Shown in pieces: positions 25,237-33,423 of a stretch of 64,000 nt of DNA. Numbering within the stretch: position 1 is the first letter of the stretch; each line of letters begins with the position of its first letter. Source of the stretch: Glacieibacterium sp965200405 (GTDB lineage Bacteria > Pseudomonadota > Alphaproteobacteria > Sphingomonadales > Sphingomonadaceae); the NCBI RefSeq assembly GCF_965200405.1, contig NZ_OZ241356.1:2852001-2916000 (forward strand), given 5' to 3'. The position numbers and the translations under genes are program-made. The notes beneath the pieces are model-generated. The model did not search any database, was not told the DNA's origin, and saw only the letters and a program-made list of their open reading frames with translations.

Positions 25237-26463
25237 TCAGAAGAAGGCCTGGATCCCGGTCTGCGCCCGCCCCAGAATCAGGGCGTGCACATCATGGGTA
25301 CCTTCGTAGGTATTCACCGCCTCGAGGTTCATGACGTGGCGGATGACGCCATACTCGTCGCTGATGCCGTTGCCACCATGCATATCCCTCGCCACCCGGC
25401 TGATATCGAGGGCCTTGCCGCAGTTGTTGCGCTTGATCAGGCTGATCGCCTCGGGTGCCAGCGCATGCGCGTCCATCAGGCGGCCGGCGGTGAGTGCTGC
25501 GCAAAGACCGAGCGTGATCTCGGTCTGCATATCCGCCAGCTTCTTCTGCACCAGTTGGGTCGCTGCCAGCGGCCGCCCGAACTGCTTGCGATCGAGCGTG
25601 TACTGACGCGCGGCATGCCAGCAGAACTCGGCGGCACCCATGACGCCCCAAGCGATGCCGTAGCGCGCGTTGTTGAGGCAGCCGAACGGGCCGGACAAGC
25701 CTCTGACACCGGGCAGCAGGCGGTCTTCGGGAATGGCCACGTCCTGCATGACGATCTCGCCGGTCACCCAAGCGCGCAGCGAGAACTTGCCGTCGATCTT
25801 GGGGGTCGAGAGCCCGACGTCGCCGCGCTCCAGCACGAAGCCGCGGATGCTGTCCTTCCCCTCGTCGTCTGCCAGCTTCGCCCATACGACGAAGGTGTCG
25901 GCGACCGGCGCGCTGGTGATCCACATCTTGGCGCCATTGAGGACGAAGCCGTCGGGCGTGCGGCGTGCCCGCGTCTTCATGCTGCCGGGATCGGAGCCGG
26001 CGTCGGGCTCGGTCAGGCCGAAGGCGCCGATGTGCTCACCGGTCGCCAGCTTGCGCAGATAGCGTTCCCGCTGCGCCTCCGAGCCATAGGCCCAGATCGG
26101 GTACATCACGAGGCTGGACTGCACAGACATCGCCGAACGATAGGCGGAGTCGACCCGCTCGACCTCGCGCGCGATCAGGCCATAGGCGACGTAGGAGGCG
26201 CCGGCACAGCCATAACCCTCGATCGTCGGCCCAAGCAGCCCGGCGGCACCGAACTTCCTCATCAGGTCAGGATCATGGTGTTCGCGTCGATTGGCGTCCC
26301 TGACCGCCGGTGCCAGATGCTCGTCGCAAAAGGCCCGGGCGGAGTCGCGGATCATCCGCTCCTCTTCGGTCAACTGCGCCTCGAGCAGAAGCGGGTCCTG
26401 CCAATCGAATTTAGCCCAGGCAGGCGCGGCACTGCTGGTATCGATCCTGGTAGCAACGTTCAT
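25237..26463 (-). CDS. gcdH: Glutaryl-CoA dehydrogenase
   Basis: A 408-aa FAD enzyme of the acyl-CoA dehydrogenase superfamily that oxidises and decarboxylates glutaryl-CoA to crotonyl-CoA in lysine and tryptophan degradation. GAFGLTEPDAGSDPGSM and MWITSAPVADTFVVWAKL bind flavin. The C-terminal stretch ARDMHGGNGISDEYGVIRH and NLEAVNTYEGTHDVHALILG is specific to this subfamily, with catalytic Glu387 in TYEGTHD. It sits alone between two beta-helix genes on the same strand (74 bp from the upstream one, 274 bp from the downstream one); a functional link is not obvious. Confidence 0.95.
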   Translation of the reverse strand: MNVATRIDTSSAAPAWAKFDWQDPLLLEAQLTEEERMIRDSARAFCDEHLAPAVRDANRREHHDPDLMRKFGAAGLLGPTIEGYGCAGASYVAYGLIAREVERVDSAYRSAMSVQSSLVMYPIWAYGSEAQRERYLRKLATGEHIGAFGLTEPDAGSDPGSMKTRARRTPDGFVLNGAKMWITSAPVADTFVVWAKLADDEGKDSIRGFVLERGDVGLSTPKIDGKFSLRAWVTGEIVMQDVAIPEDRLLPGVRGLSGPFGCLNNARYGIAWGVMGAAEFCWHAARQYTLDRKQFGRPLAATQLVQKKLADMQTEITLGLCAALTAGRLMDAHALAPEAISLIKRNNCGKALDISRVARDMHGGNGISDEYGVIRHVMNLEAVNTYEGTHDVHALILGRAQTGIQAFF

Positions 26464-26538
26464 GGACGCGGGCCTTTCGACTATGCCGACGCTTTCGCGC
26501 GTTTGGCCGCCCGCGTCCAGTTTCAGACGGTGTAACGA

Positions 26539-27744
26539 TCAGGCGATGTGCGCATTTGCCGTCGGGTTGTCGATGAGGCTGTGATAGTGCGACAGCCAAC
26601 CCTCGCTGACTTTCGCCCAGTTGCCGACGACATCGACGGCGTGAAATCCCGCACCCGCCGCGCCGGCAGCGGAGCTGGCCTTGGCAACGAAATCGTTCGC
26701 CTTGGAAGCGGCGGTGATCGTCTGGGTGAACAGGTCGGCGTTGGTCGCGCCCTTGCCGCTCTTGTAGTCGAATACATCGAAATTGTTCTTCGAGATCAGG
26801 CCGTCATCGCTCCTGGGGATGATCATCGCCGCGATATTACCGCTCACTACCGTGTTGCTGGTCGAGATCGTGTTGATCGCGGGATCGAGGTAATAGGACG
26901 TGCCGACCTTGGCGGCGCTCAGCACCGTGTTGTTGGTGATCGCCGAATCGTCGGCATGGGCGAGGTAGATCGCGTTTCGTGACTGGCCCTGGTAGACGTT
27001 GTTATCGATCGTGAAGTCGCTGTGGCTCGACGCGCCGCCGTTCTGGGAACTGACGAAGATGCCCTGGATCGCCAGGCCCTGTCCGAACAGGAACGCGTTG
27101 TTGCTGATCTGTACATCGCTCGAACCGGTCGAGTTGGTCGTCCAGAACTGGATCGCGTCAGGATGATCGGGCGTGGTTCCGGTAAGATTGGGGCGGAAAT
27201 CGGTGAACAGGTTGCGATCGATCAAAGTGTCGGTCACCCCGGCAAAGTCGAAGCCCTCACGGACCATGCGAACGTCGTTGCCTGCAATAATCAGGTCGTT
27301 GCTCTCATGAGCGAACAACGCATGGGCGAGATCGTGGAATTTGTTATCCAGGATCTGAACGCGCTCGCTGCCCTTTACCTCGATCCCCGAAACATCGTTG
27401 GTGAAGTTCTTGTCGACGCTGCCCATCACGTCGTTGTGGACAAACTTGATATCCTGCGATGATGTGACCTTGATCTCGGAGCTGATGTATTTTGCCGTGT
27501 CCGTCACGTGCTTGAATGTAAGATCCTGGAATGTGAGATTAGAACTGCCCTTCACGGACAGAACATCGATCACTGCTTGGTGTGCATTATCATAGGACGC
27601 AATTTTAACCTGCGAGCCCGGATTAATATTAACGACTTTAAGATTGCTGTAAGTGCCAGCACGCAAGAGAATTTGGGTGTCGCCCGAGGCAGCTTTGAGG
27701 GCTGCCATAAGTTCTACTGAATTGCCTGCGATAATCGTTTTCAT
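26539..27744 (-). CDS. Right-handed parallel beta-helix protein, copy B
   Basis: A 401-aa paralogue of the protein at 23781-24962. The two align along their length, for example DVRMVREGFDFAGVTDTLID here against TVTNVREGFGFTGVHDVTIV, and NNFDVFDYKSGKGATNADLF against DNVDVYDTSQKKGVTMASLF. Both end in a short H-x-H segment (LSHYHSLID; LHGMIDALAP). The start MKTIIAGNSVELM at 27744 has GAGG six bases upstream and is preferred over an in-frame upstream extension. There is no signal peptide. The promoter region (27745-27990) is AT-rich compared with its surroundings. The first residues, ALKAASGDTQILLRAGTYSN, are the usual opening cap of this fold. Confidence 0.8.
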   Translation of the reverse strand: MKTIIAGNSVELMAALKAASGDTQILLRAGTYSNLKVVNINPGSQVKIASYDNAHQAVIDVLSVKGSSNLTFQDLTFKHVTDTAKYISSEIKVTSSQDIKFVHNDVMGSVDKNFTNDVSGIEVKGSERVQILDNKFHDLAHALFAHESNDLIIAGNDVRMVREGFDFAGVTDTLIDRNLFTDFRPNLTGTTPDHPDAIQFWTTNSTGSSDVQISNNAFLFGQGLAIQGIFVSSQNGGASSHSDFTIDNNVYQGQSRNAIYLAHADDSAITNNTVLSAAKVGTSYYLDPAINTISTSNTVVSGNIAAMIIPRSDDGLISKNNFDVFDYKSGKGATNADLFTQTITAASKANDFVAKASSAAGAAGAGFHAVDVVGNWAKVSEGWLSHYHSLIDNPTANAHIA

Positions 27745-27990
27745 CAAACACCTCGTTATAGGTTTGATTTGGCGAAACGCTGCCAGATCCGCAATCAACG
27801 TGCGGCGAACGGGTCTGACGATGAGTTAATTAGAATTTCGGAGACGACGAAGCGTTCTTTATTGACGACGAATCGCGCAACCATTTCAAATTTGGTTATT
27901 TTTAGCGCACGTCTGTGACCAGCGTTGTAACGATTAGTTACCTTGTCACAAGCTTGTCGTTCAGAATAGTTCGGCCATGTTCGTCCGGGC

Positions 27991-28911
27991 TCAACTCCGG
28001 TGGCGAATTAGCGCTTCCTGCATCGACGTCGCGAGCAGCCGCCCGTCCTGTGCGAAGATGAGACCGCGGTTCAGACCACGGCCATTGCCGGCCGCCGGTG
28101 ATTCCTGCGCCGACAGCAGCCAGCCCGACAGGTCGGGCGTAGCATTGAACCAAAGCGCGTGGTCGATCGAAGCAACCTGCAGTGACGGATCGTTCCACGC
28201 GATGCCGTGCGGGAGTAGACAGGTGTCGAGCAGCGTCATGTCGCTGGCATAGGCCAACAGGCACCTCGCCAGGACCGGATCGGTCGGAAGCGGTGCAGCG
28301 CTGCGAAACCAGTGATGCGAGACCGGCGGTTGCCGCTGCGGGCTGGCCCAATCGAGCGATTCGACCATCCGAAACTCGAAGGCGCGTTCGCGTTTCAGCC
28401 ATAGCGATCGCTGGGCAGGCGTCAGGGTAGCGGCGTTGCGCTCGAACACTTCCAGTTCGCTCGACAACGTCTCGGGGTCGGCAACGTGCGGCATCCGGCT
28501 GGCGTGAGTGAAGCCGGGTTCCTCGATCTGGAACGAGGCCGACAGGTTGAAGATCGGACGGCCATGCTGGATCGCGACGACCCGCCGTGTCGAGAAGCTC
28601 TGGCCATCGCGATCGCGTTCCACCCGGTAGACGATCGGTGCATGCGGATCGCCGGGCCGCAGGAAATAAGCGTGCAGCGAATGCGCCAGCCGCTCGGGCC
28701 GCACTGTGCGCGATGCCGCCATCAGGGCCTGGGCGACGACCTGGCCGCCGTAGACGCGCTGCCAGCCACTGTCCTGCGACTGGCCGCGAAACAGGTCGAC
28801 CTCCAGCGTCTCGAGGTCGAGCAGATCGACCAGCCGCTGCACGACGGCACCGTGGTCCTGCGCAGAATGGAAGCCCGGCGTGGACTGGAGCGAGTTGGCA
28901 GGGGCGATCAT
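27991..28911 (-). CDS. tesB: Acyl-CoA thioesterase II
   Basis: A 306-aa double hot-dog thioesterase that hydrolyses medium and long acyl-CoAs. SGWQRVYGGQVVAQALMAA, LAHSLHAYFLRPGDPHAPIVY, FSTRRVVAIQHGRPIFNLSASF and ASIDHALWFN are TesB signatures; the catalytic Asp/Gln/Thr set lies in the C-terminal half (YASDMTLLDTCLLPHG region onward). Full length compared with E. coli TesB (286 aa). It is monocistronic and divergent from the DUF1328 gene. Confidence 0.94.
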   Translation of the reverse strand: MIAPANSLQSTPGFHSAQDHGAVVQRLVDLLDLETLEVDLFRGQSQDSGWQRVYGGQVVAQALMAASRTVRPERLAHSLHAYFLRPGDPHAPIVYRVERDRDGQSFSTRRVVAIQHGRPIFNLSASFQIEEPGFTHASRMPHVADPETLSSELEVFERNAATLTPAQRSLWLKRERAFEFRMVESLDWASPQRQPPVSHHWFRSAAPLPTDPVLARCLLAYASDMTLLDTCLLPHGIAWNDPSLQVASIDHALWFNATPDLSGWLLSAQESPAAGNGRGLNRGLIFAQDGRLLATSMQEALIRHRS

Positions 28912-29074
28912 GGCTGCTGCCTAGTCGTCGAATCTCGTTCTGTCACCGTACCGCTCGCCGATCTGCAGCGGCCGTCATGACCGATCGTTATATGTCCTGC
29001 CGGAACAATTTTCCGGCTTCGTCGCTTGTGTCGACATGGCCAGCGTGGCCACCACAGACAAGGGACCCACTGCC

Positions 29075-29248
29075 ATGTTGCGCTATGCTTTGATCTTCCT
29101 CGTCATCGCGTTGATCGCGGCGGCGCTTGGCTTCGGCGGTCTCGCCGGCACGGCTGTCGGCATTGCCAAGTTGTTGTTCTACATCTTCATCATTCTGTTC
29201 GTCGTCGGCCTGATCATGCATCTGGTACGCGGCAACCGGGTCGTCTGA
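29075..29248 (+). CDS. DUF1328 small membrane protein
   Basis: A 57-aa protein with two membrane helices: MLRYALIFLVIALIAAALGF and GIAKLLFYIFIILFVVGLIM, separated by GGLAGTAV. This is the standard length and sequence style of the DUF1328/YtjA family found across proteobacteria, often stress induced. The ATG at 29075 is the family start, with AAGGGA upstream. It ends just before a strong intrinsic terminator, so it is a one-gene unit. Confidence 0.9.
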   Translation: MLRYALIFLVIALIAAALGFGGLAGTAVGIAKLLFYIFIILFVVGLIMHLVRGNRVV

Positions 29249-29272
29249 GTTTCCGATCCGAGAGTTAGGGCA

Positions 29273-29306
29273 GGGCCGCCGGAGCAATCCGGCGGCCCTT
29301 TCTTTT
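29273..29306 (+). terminator. Intrinsic terminator of the DUF1328 gene
   Basis: GGGCCGCCGGA (29273-29283), GCAA tetraloop, TCCGGCGGCCC (29288-29298) form a perfect 11-bp GC-rich stem followed by TTTCTTTT. A textbook rho-independent terminator. Confidence 0.95.
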
Positions 29307-29328
29307 GCAGGTTCAACACGTCATTCGC

Positions 29329-29355
29329 TTGACACCCGGAGCCCCGGCGCATAAT
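29329..29355 (+). promoter_or_regulatory. Sigma-70 promoter of tRNA-Asp
   Basis: TTGACA (29329-29334) is a perfect -35 box. CATAAT (29350-29355) or the overlapping ATAATG (16-bp spacer) serves as the -10. The tRNA starts 22 bases further on. Confidence 0.7.
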
Positions 29356-29376
29356 GCCGCGCTTCCCCGTTCCCAA

Positions 29377-29453
29377 GCGGGTGTAGCTCAGTTGGTTAGA
29401 GCGCCGCCCTGTCACGGCGGAGGTCGCGGGTTCGAGTCCCGTCACTCGCGCCA
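29377..29453 (+). tRNA. tRNA-Asp(GTC)
   Basis: A 77-nt gene with encoded CCA. Acceptor stem GCGGGTG/CACTCGC, D-arm GCTCAGTTGGTTAGAGC, anticodon loop CTGTCAC with anticodon GTC, T-arm GCGGGTTCGAGTCCCGT and discriminator G, which is an AspRS identity base. All stems pair. Confidence 0.97.
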
Positions 29454-29478
29454 CCCCTTACCGGGTGTGCGTTTGGAT

Positions 29479-29802
29479 CTAGCGGTTGCTGCCTCGGGCG
29501 GTCGAACCTGCCCCGGCATCGAAGGCTGCCAGTTCATAGGCGATAGAGGCTTCGACCAGGGCCTCCCACAGCGTCTCGGCAAGGCCATCCGGCAGTCCGG
29601 CGGCAGCGGCAGCAGCAACGGCATTGTCGATGACCTGGGCTTTGCGCCACTCGTCCCGCACCGCGCTCCGCTCCGGCTTGATCCGCGCCGCGGCGTCCAT
29701 ATAGGCGAAGCGTTCGGCCAGCAGCGCGACCAGCCGCAGGTCGACGTAGTCGACGCCGGCGCGAACCTCGGCCATCGTCCGGCAGTCTGGGCCTGCCTTC
29801 AC
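29479..29802 (-). CDS. Chorismate mutase (AroQ type)
   Basis: A 107-aa all-helical enzyme that converts chorismate to prephenate for Phe/Tyr synthesis. CRTMAEVRAGVDYVDLRLVA is helix 1 with the active-site Arg. YMDAAARIKPERSAVRDEWR carries the Lys-x-x-x-x-Arg active-site pair. The last helix, TLWEALVEASIAYELAAFD, closes the dimer. The GTG start at 29802 overlaps the DUF2842 stop by 4 bp; an internal ATG at 29775 is an alternative. The single-domain short length agrees with the AroQ alpha/beta class found free-standing in alphaproteobacteria. Confidence 0.88.
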   Translation of the reverse strand: MKAGPDCRTMAEVRAGVDYVDLRLVALLAERFAYMDAAARIKPERSAVRDEWRKAQVIDNAVAAAAAAGLPDGLAETLWEALVEASIAYELAAFDAGAGSTARGSNR

Positions 29803-29993
29803 CGGTTCATCCAGACCAGCAGCGGTTTCAGCGGCAGCAGCCAGGCAACGCCCAGGATCAGGTAGACAACTGCTTGCAGCCATTGCGGAAGCATCGCCAG
29901 GTGGGTCGACAGGCCGGCTACCAGACCCCCGTAGATGATCAATCCAAGGACGATCGCCAATATACCGACGGGTTTGCGTATGGAGGGTTGCAT
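29799..29993 (-). CDS. DUF2842 membrane protein
   Basis: A 64-aa protein with two membrane helices, KPVGILAIVLGLIIYGGLVA and VVYLILGVAWLLPLKPLLVW, joined by a short loop (GLSTHLAMLPQWLQ) and ending WMNR. This is the alphaproteobacterial DUF2842 pattern, with the conserved WLLPLKPL segment. Function unknown. It lies between the 5-formyl-THF cyclo-ligase and chorismate mutase genes and overlaps the latter. Confidence 0.85.
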   Translation of the reverse strand: MQPSIRKPVGILAIVLGLIIYGGLVAGLSTHLAMLPQWLQAVVYLILGVAWLLPLKPLLVWMNR

Positions 29994-30047
29994 GGCCGCG
30001 TGTTAGCGGCTCGCTGGCTTTGCGCCAACCGTTCTCGCCGTCGCGCG

Positions 30048-30611
30048 TCAGCCGCAGCGAATCGCCCGCGTCGGTGTGATGATCCAGTCGAGCGGCACGT
30101 CCCACGGATCGGCTCGTAGCGCCTCGACGACCTGGACGTCCCAGGCGACGCCGATCTTCAAGGCTCCGGGAAGCGCGGCCAGGGTACGATCGTAATAGCC
30201 GGCGCCCTGGCCCAGGCGGACGCCGTGGCGGTCGACCGCCAGCAACGGGATCAGCAGGGCGTCAGGCGTCAGCTGCGGCGCATCCGGCAGCGGCTCCAGG
30301 ATGCCGGCCCAGCCCGTGCGCATCCCGGCAGGGACAGCGACATGGAAGGTGAGGGCGCAGCCCAGTCCGACCACGCGTGGATAGACGAGGCGGGGCGCAA
30401 CGATCCGGTGCGGGCTGATCTCGTCGCCGACCGCGGAGTAGCTTGCGACGACCCTTGCGGTGTCGAGCAGGCCCGCAGCATGGCTGGCGAGAGCTTGTTC
30501 GGCGTCTGTCCGGGCTACGGGGTCCAGCGCCTGGACAACCGCGTCGCGGCGTTCGCGCATCGCGGCGCGGAGGGTTCGCTTGTCATCCGTGGAAGTCGGC
30601 GGGACCGCCAT
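30048..30611 (-). CDS. 5-formyltetrahydrofolate cyclo-ligase
   Basis: A 187-aa ATP-dependent enzyme that returns 5-formyl-THF to the active folate pool as 5,10-methenyl-THF. The N-terminal KRTLRAAMRERRDAV and the nucleotide site RLGQGAGYYDRTLAALPG are diagnostic. VGDEISPHRIV and VLGLGCALTF-like strands hold the folate site. It sits directly downstream of 6S RNA, the ancient ssrS-ygfA arrangement; in other bacteria this enzyme is expressed from read-through of the 6S transcript. Confidence 0.93.
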   Translation of the reverse strand: MAVPPTSTDDKRTLRAAMRERRDAVVQALDPVARTDAEQALASHAAGLLDTARVVASYSAVGDEISPHRIVAPRLVYPRVVGLGCALTFHVAVPAGMRTGWAGILEPLPDAPQLTPDALLIPLLAVDRHGVRLGQGAGYYDRTLAALPGALKIGVAWDVQVVEALRADPWDVPLDWIITPTRAIRCG

Positions 30612-30754
30612 GGCCGTTTGCCTGAAAGTCCTCTGATGCCAAGTACATCAGGTGGGGACCATTTAGTTCGGACCAGGATCCGACCAGAGACAGCCCCCTA
30701 GGAGAGTGAATCGCCTCAGGGAAATATGGGGCTCGTACGAGGCAGTGCCCGCCT
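30612..30754 (-). ncRNA. ssrS: 6S RNA (boundaries approximate)
   Basis: The minus strand of the zapA-cyclo-ligase gap has no credible ORF and is where 6S RNA sits in most proteobacteria. The transcript contains UUCCCUGAGGCGAUUC about 29 nt from the predicted start, closely similar to the CCCCUGAGCCGAU box at the same place in E. coli 6S. UCGGAUCCUGGUCCGA can form the apical hairpin, flanked by GGGGGC and GUCCCC pairing. CUGAUG...CAUCAG is a 3'-side hairpin. The 5' end follows from a strong promoter; the 3' end is not resolved and may run into the cyclo-ligase gene. Confidence 0.72.
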
Positions 30755-30760
30755 GGAACC

Positions 30761-30789
30761 GATATAGGCGCAATGAGCGGCCTTCTCAA
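30761..30789 (-). promoter_or_regulatory. Sigma-70 promoter of 6S RNA
   Basis: Read on the minus strand, TTGAGA (30789-30784), a 17-bp spacer and TATATC (30766-30761). The predicted start is near 30754. Position and quality fit a highly expressed RNA. Confidence 0.65.
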
Positions 30790-30805
30790 GCCTTGCGTCG
30801 GAACG

Positions 30806-31090
30806 TCAGGCCTTCAACGAATCCGCCAGCGCCTCGACCTTCACCGCGAGCGCCTCGAAGCGGCTAAGGTCCGGGGCAGGGCCGGTTTTACGCATCTCGG
30901 AGAGTTCGTCGGCGACTAGGATGCCCGCCATCAACAACAGTCGTGGCTCGCTCATCGTGCCCAGCGTCCCGGCCAGCTCGTCGGCCTTGCGCTGCAAATG
31001 CGCGGCGAGTTCGCGGAGATGCTCCTCCTCGCCGTCACGGCATGCCAGGGGATAGCCGCGGCCGCCGATCTGAACGGTGATCTGTGCCAT
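30806..31090 (-). CDS. zapA: Cell division protein ZapA
   Basis: A 94-aa FtsZ-ring-associated protein that cross-links FtsZ filaments. MAQITVQIGGRGYPLACRDG is the N-terminal strand pair. EEEHLRELAAHLQRKADELA and RLLLMAGILVADELSEMRKT are conserved ZapA helices, followed by a C-terminal coiled coil (FEALAVKVEALADSLKA). It overlaps by 1 bp the stop of a small coiled-coil gene upstream and precedes 6S RNA, the canonical order. Confidence 0.92.
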   Translation of the reverse strand: MAQITVQIGGRGYPLACRDGEEEHLRELAAHLQRKADELAGTLGTMSEPRLLLMAGILVADELSEMRKTGPAPDLSRFEALAVKVEALADSLKA

Positions 31091-31254
31091 CAGCCTGCCT
31101 CGATCATCACATCGAGGTCGGCGATGCTGCGCTCGACCTCGGCTTCGAGCGCTTTCAACCGCTGCGCCGCACCGGCATCACGCGCCGTCGCCGCCTCGAT
31201 CCGCGCCAGCGCTGCCTCGATCCGATCCGCGATCTGGTCAGCCGCTGTGCTCAA
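31090..31254 (-). CDS. Small coiled-coil protein upstream of zapA (54 aa)
   Basis: The minus-strand TTG at 31254 opens STAADQIADRIEAALARIEA, ATARDAGAAQRLKALEAEVE, then RSIADLDVMIEAG and a stop that overlaps the zapA ATG (TGATG). AGGA lies seven bases upstream of the TTG. The whole chain is a heptad-like helix. A small helical gene just ahead of zapA is common in alphaproteobacteria, but its role is unknown; a division or ZapA-partner role is only suggested by the overlap. Confidence 0.6.
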   Translation of the reverse strand: MSTAADQIADRIEAALARIEAATARDAGAAQRLKALEAEVERSIADLDVMIEAG

Positions 31255-31362
31255 GTGCGAATCCTGTTTTTGCAGAAGCTTGGAGGCTGTTCATAAGATG
31301 CCGCCTCCAGCGCCGTCAATCGTTCCAGGGCCAGAGCATGGGGTCTAACTCGACCGGTTCGG

Positions 31363-31391
31363 TTGACGTCGCGGCGTGTGAGTCATAACTG
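31363..31391 (+). promoter_or_regulatory. Candidate sigma-70 promoter of tkt
   Basis: TTGACG (31363-31368), 17-bp spacer, TAACTG (31386-31391). The start would be near 31398, giving a leader of about 30 nt to the transketolase ATG. Confidence 0.5.
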
Positions 31392-31428
31392 CGCTGGTCC
31401 GAACACCGCTCCGAAAGCTACGCACTCG

Positions 31429-33420
31429 ATGGCCGAAATTACCGACCGTGTTCTCGCCAACGCTATTCGCGCCTTGAGCATGGACGCTGTCGAGGCGGCG
31501 AACTCGGGGCATCCCGGCATGCCGATGGGTATGGCCGACGCCGCGACCACGCTGTTCACGCGCCACCTGAAATACGATCCGACGCAGCCCAAGTGGCAGG
31601 ACCGCGACCGTTTCGTGCTGTCCGCCGGGCACGGCTCGATGCTGCTGTATTCGGTGCTGCATTTGACCGGCTATGCGCGGCCGACGCTCGACGACATCCG
31701 CAACTTCCGCCAGCTCGGCAGCCCGTGCGCCGGCCACCCTGAGAATTTCGAGCTCGAAGGCGTCGAGACGACCACCGGGCCGCTGGGGCAGGGCCTTGCG
31801 ACCGCCGTCGGCATGGCGATGGCGGAGCGTCATCTCAACGCCGTGTTCGGCGATGCGCTGGTCGACCACCGCACCTATGTCATCGCCGGCGACGGCTGCC
31901 TGATGGAGGGCATCAGCCACGAGGCGATCGGCCTGGCCGGGCACCTCCAGCTCGGGCGCCTGATCGTGCTGTGGGACGACAATCGAATCACCATCGACGG
32001 CGCCGTCAGCCTGTCGAGCAGCGAGGATACCGCCAAGCGCTTCGACGCTGCCGGCTGGCAGGTACTGGCCTGCGATGGGCAGGATGCCGACGCCGTCGAC
32101 CGCGCGCTGACCGAGGCCAGGGCCGATCCTCGCCCGACGTTGATCGCCTGCCGGACCACGATCGGATTCGGTGCGCCCAAGAAGGCCGGGACCAGCGGCG
32201 CGCATGGCTCGCCCCTCGGTGCGGCTGAGATTGCCGGAGCGCGTGAGGCACTGGGCTGGACCTATGGCCCGTTCGAGATCCCCGAGGAAATCCGCGCCGA
32301 ATGGACCCGCTTCGGCGCCCGCGGCCGTAGCGAGCGCGAAGCCTGGGCCGAGCGGTTGGCAGCAGCCCCCGCCGAGCAGCGGACCGCCTTCGAACACCGT
32401 GCCGCGAACGAGCCGCCACAGGCCGTATATGACGCGATCGACGCGCACATCGCCGGGCTGATTGCTGCGCCGCAGGGTGTCGCCACCCGCCGCGCCTCGG
32501 AAATGGCGCTGGAAGTAGCCTTGCCGGCGGCCGATGGCATGTTCGGCGGCTCGGCCGACCTGACCGGTTCGAACAATACGAAAACCAAGTACCTGCAGCC
32601 ATTTACGCGCGATAGCTATGGCGGCAGGTACGCCTATTACGGCATCCGCGAGTTCGGCATGGCGGCGGCGATGAACGGCATCGCGCTGCACGGCCAGATG
32701 CTGCCGTTCGGCGGGACGTTCCTGGTGTTCTCCGACTATATGCGCAACGCCATCCGCATGTCGGCGCTGCAGCAGACCCGCGTCGTCTATGTGCTGACGC
32801 ATGATTCGATCGGCCTTGGCGAAGACGGCCCGACCCACCAGCCGGTCGAGCATCTGCTCAGCCTCCGCGCCATTCCCAACCTTGCGGTCTATCGGCCCTG
32901 CGATGCGGTCGAGACCGCCGAGGCTTGGGCGCTGGCGATTGCCGACACGCATCGCCCATCGGTGCTGGCCCTCAGCCGCCAGAACCTGCCGCAGCAGCGC
33001 CTGACCGACGCGGGCGAGAACCTTACGGCACGCGGCGGTTATCGCCTGCGTTCGGCCAAGGCCGCCCGCCGCGTCGTCTTCGTCGCGACGGGTTCGGAGG
33101 TTCATATCGCCGGTGCCGCCGCCGATGCGCTCGAGGCCGAGGGTATCGGCTGCGACCTCGTCTCTTTGCCATGCTGGGAAAATTTCGACGCCCAGACCGA
33201 GGCTTACCGGACGGACCTGCTTCCGGCTGACGCGCTGATCGTCTCCGTCGAGGCGGGCGTAACGATGGGTTGGGAACGCTATACCATGGTCCGCGGTTTG
33301 CGTATCGGTATCGACAGCTTCGGAGCGTCGGCGCCGATCGACAAGCTCTACGACCACTTCGGGCTGACCGCGCCCAAGATTGCGGCACGGGTCAAGGCCC
33401 GGCTAGAGGACAAGAATTGA
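31429..33420 (+). CDS. tkt: Transketolase
   Basis: A 663-aa TPP enzyme moving two-carbon units in the pentose phosphate pathway. RALSMDAVEAANSGHPGMPM is the N-terminal substrate region. GPLGQGLATAVGMAMAE and YVIAGDGCLMEGISHEA, with the TPP/Mg motif GDG...N completed by WDDNRITIDG, bind the cofactor. EFGMAAAMNGIALHG has the catalytic Glu. THDSIGLGEDGPTHQPVEHL is the pyrimidine-domain signature. Full length. The start at 31429 (MAEITDRVLANAI) is the family start; the open frame upstream has no similarity. It leads a carbon-metabolism run: tkt, gap, pgk, fba. Confidence 0.97.
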   Translation: MAEITDRVLANAIRALSMDAVEAANSGHPGMPMGMADAATTLFTRHLKYDPTQPKWQDRDRFVLSAGHGSMLLYSVLHLTGYARPTLDDIRNFRQLGSPCAGHPENFELEGVETTTGPLGQGLATAVGMAMAERHLNAVFGDALVDHRTYVIAGDGCLMEGISHEAIGLAGHLQLGRLIVLWDDNRITIDGAVSLSSSEDTAKRFDAAGWQVLACDGQDADAVDRALTEARADPRPTLIACRTTIGFGAPKKAGTSGAHGSPLGAAEIAGAREALGWTYGPFEIPEEIRAEWTRFGARGRSEREAWAERLAAAPAEQRTAFEHRAANEPPQAVYDAIDAHIAGLIAAPQGVATRRASEMALEVALPAADGMFGGSADLTGSNNTKTKYLQPFTRDSYGGRYAYYGIREFGMAAAMNGIALHGQMLPFGGTFLVFSDYMRNAIRMSALQQTRVVYVLTHDSIGLGEDGPTHQPVEHLLSLRAIPNLAVYRPCDAVETAEAWALAIADTHRPSVLALSRQNLPQQRLTDAGENLTARGGYRLRSAKAARRVVFVATGSEVHIAGAAADALEAEGIGCDLVSLPCWENFDAQTEAYRTDLLPADALIVSVEAGVTMGWERYTMVRGLRIGIDSFGASAPIDKLYDHFGLTAPKIAARVKARLEDKN

Positions 33421-33423
33421 TCG

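Noticed and set aside
30583..30789. 68-aa ORF across the 6S RNA region
   Set aside because: No ribosome-binding site, no family, and it covers a structured RNA with its own promoter.
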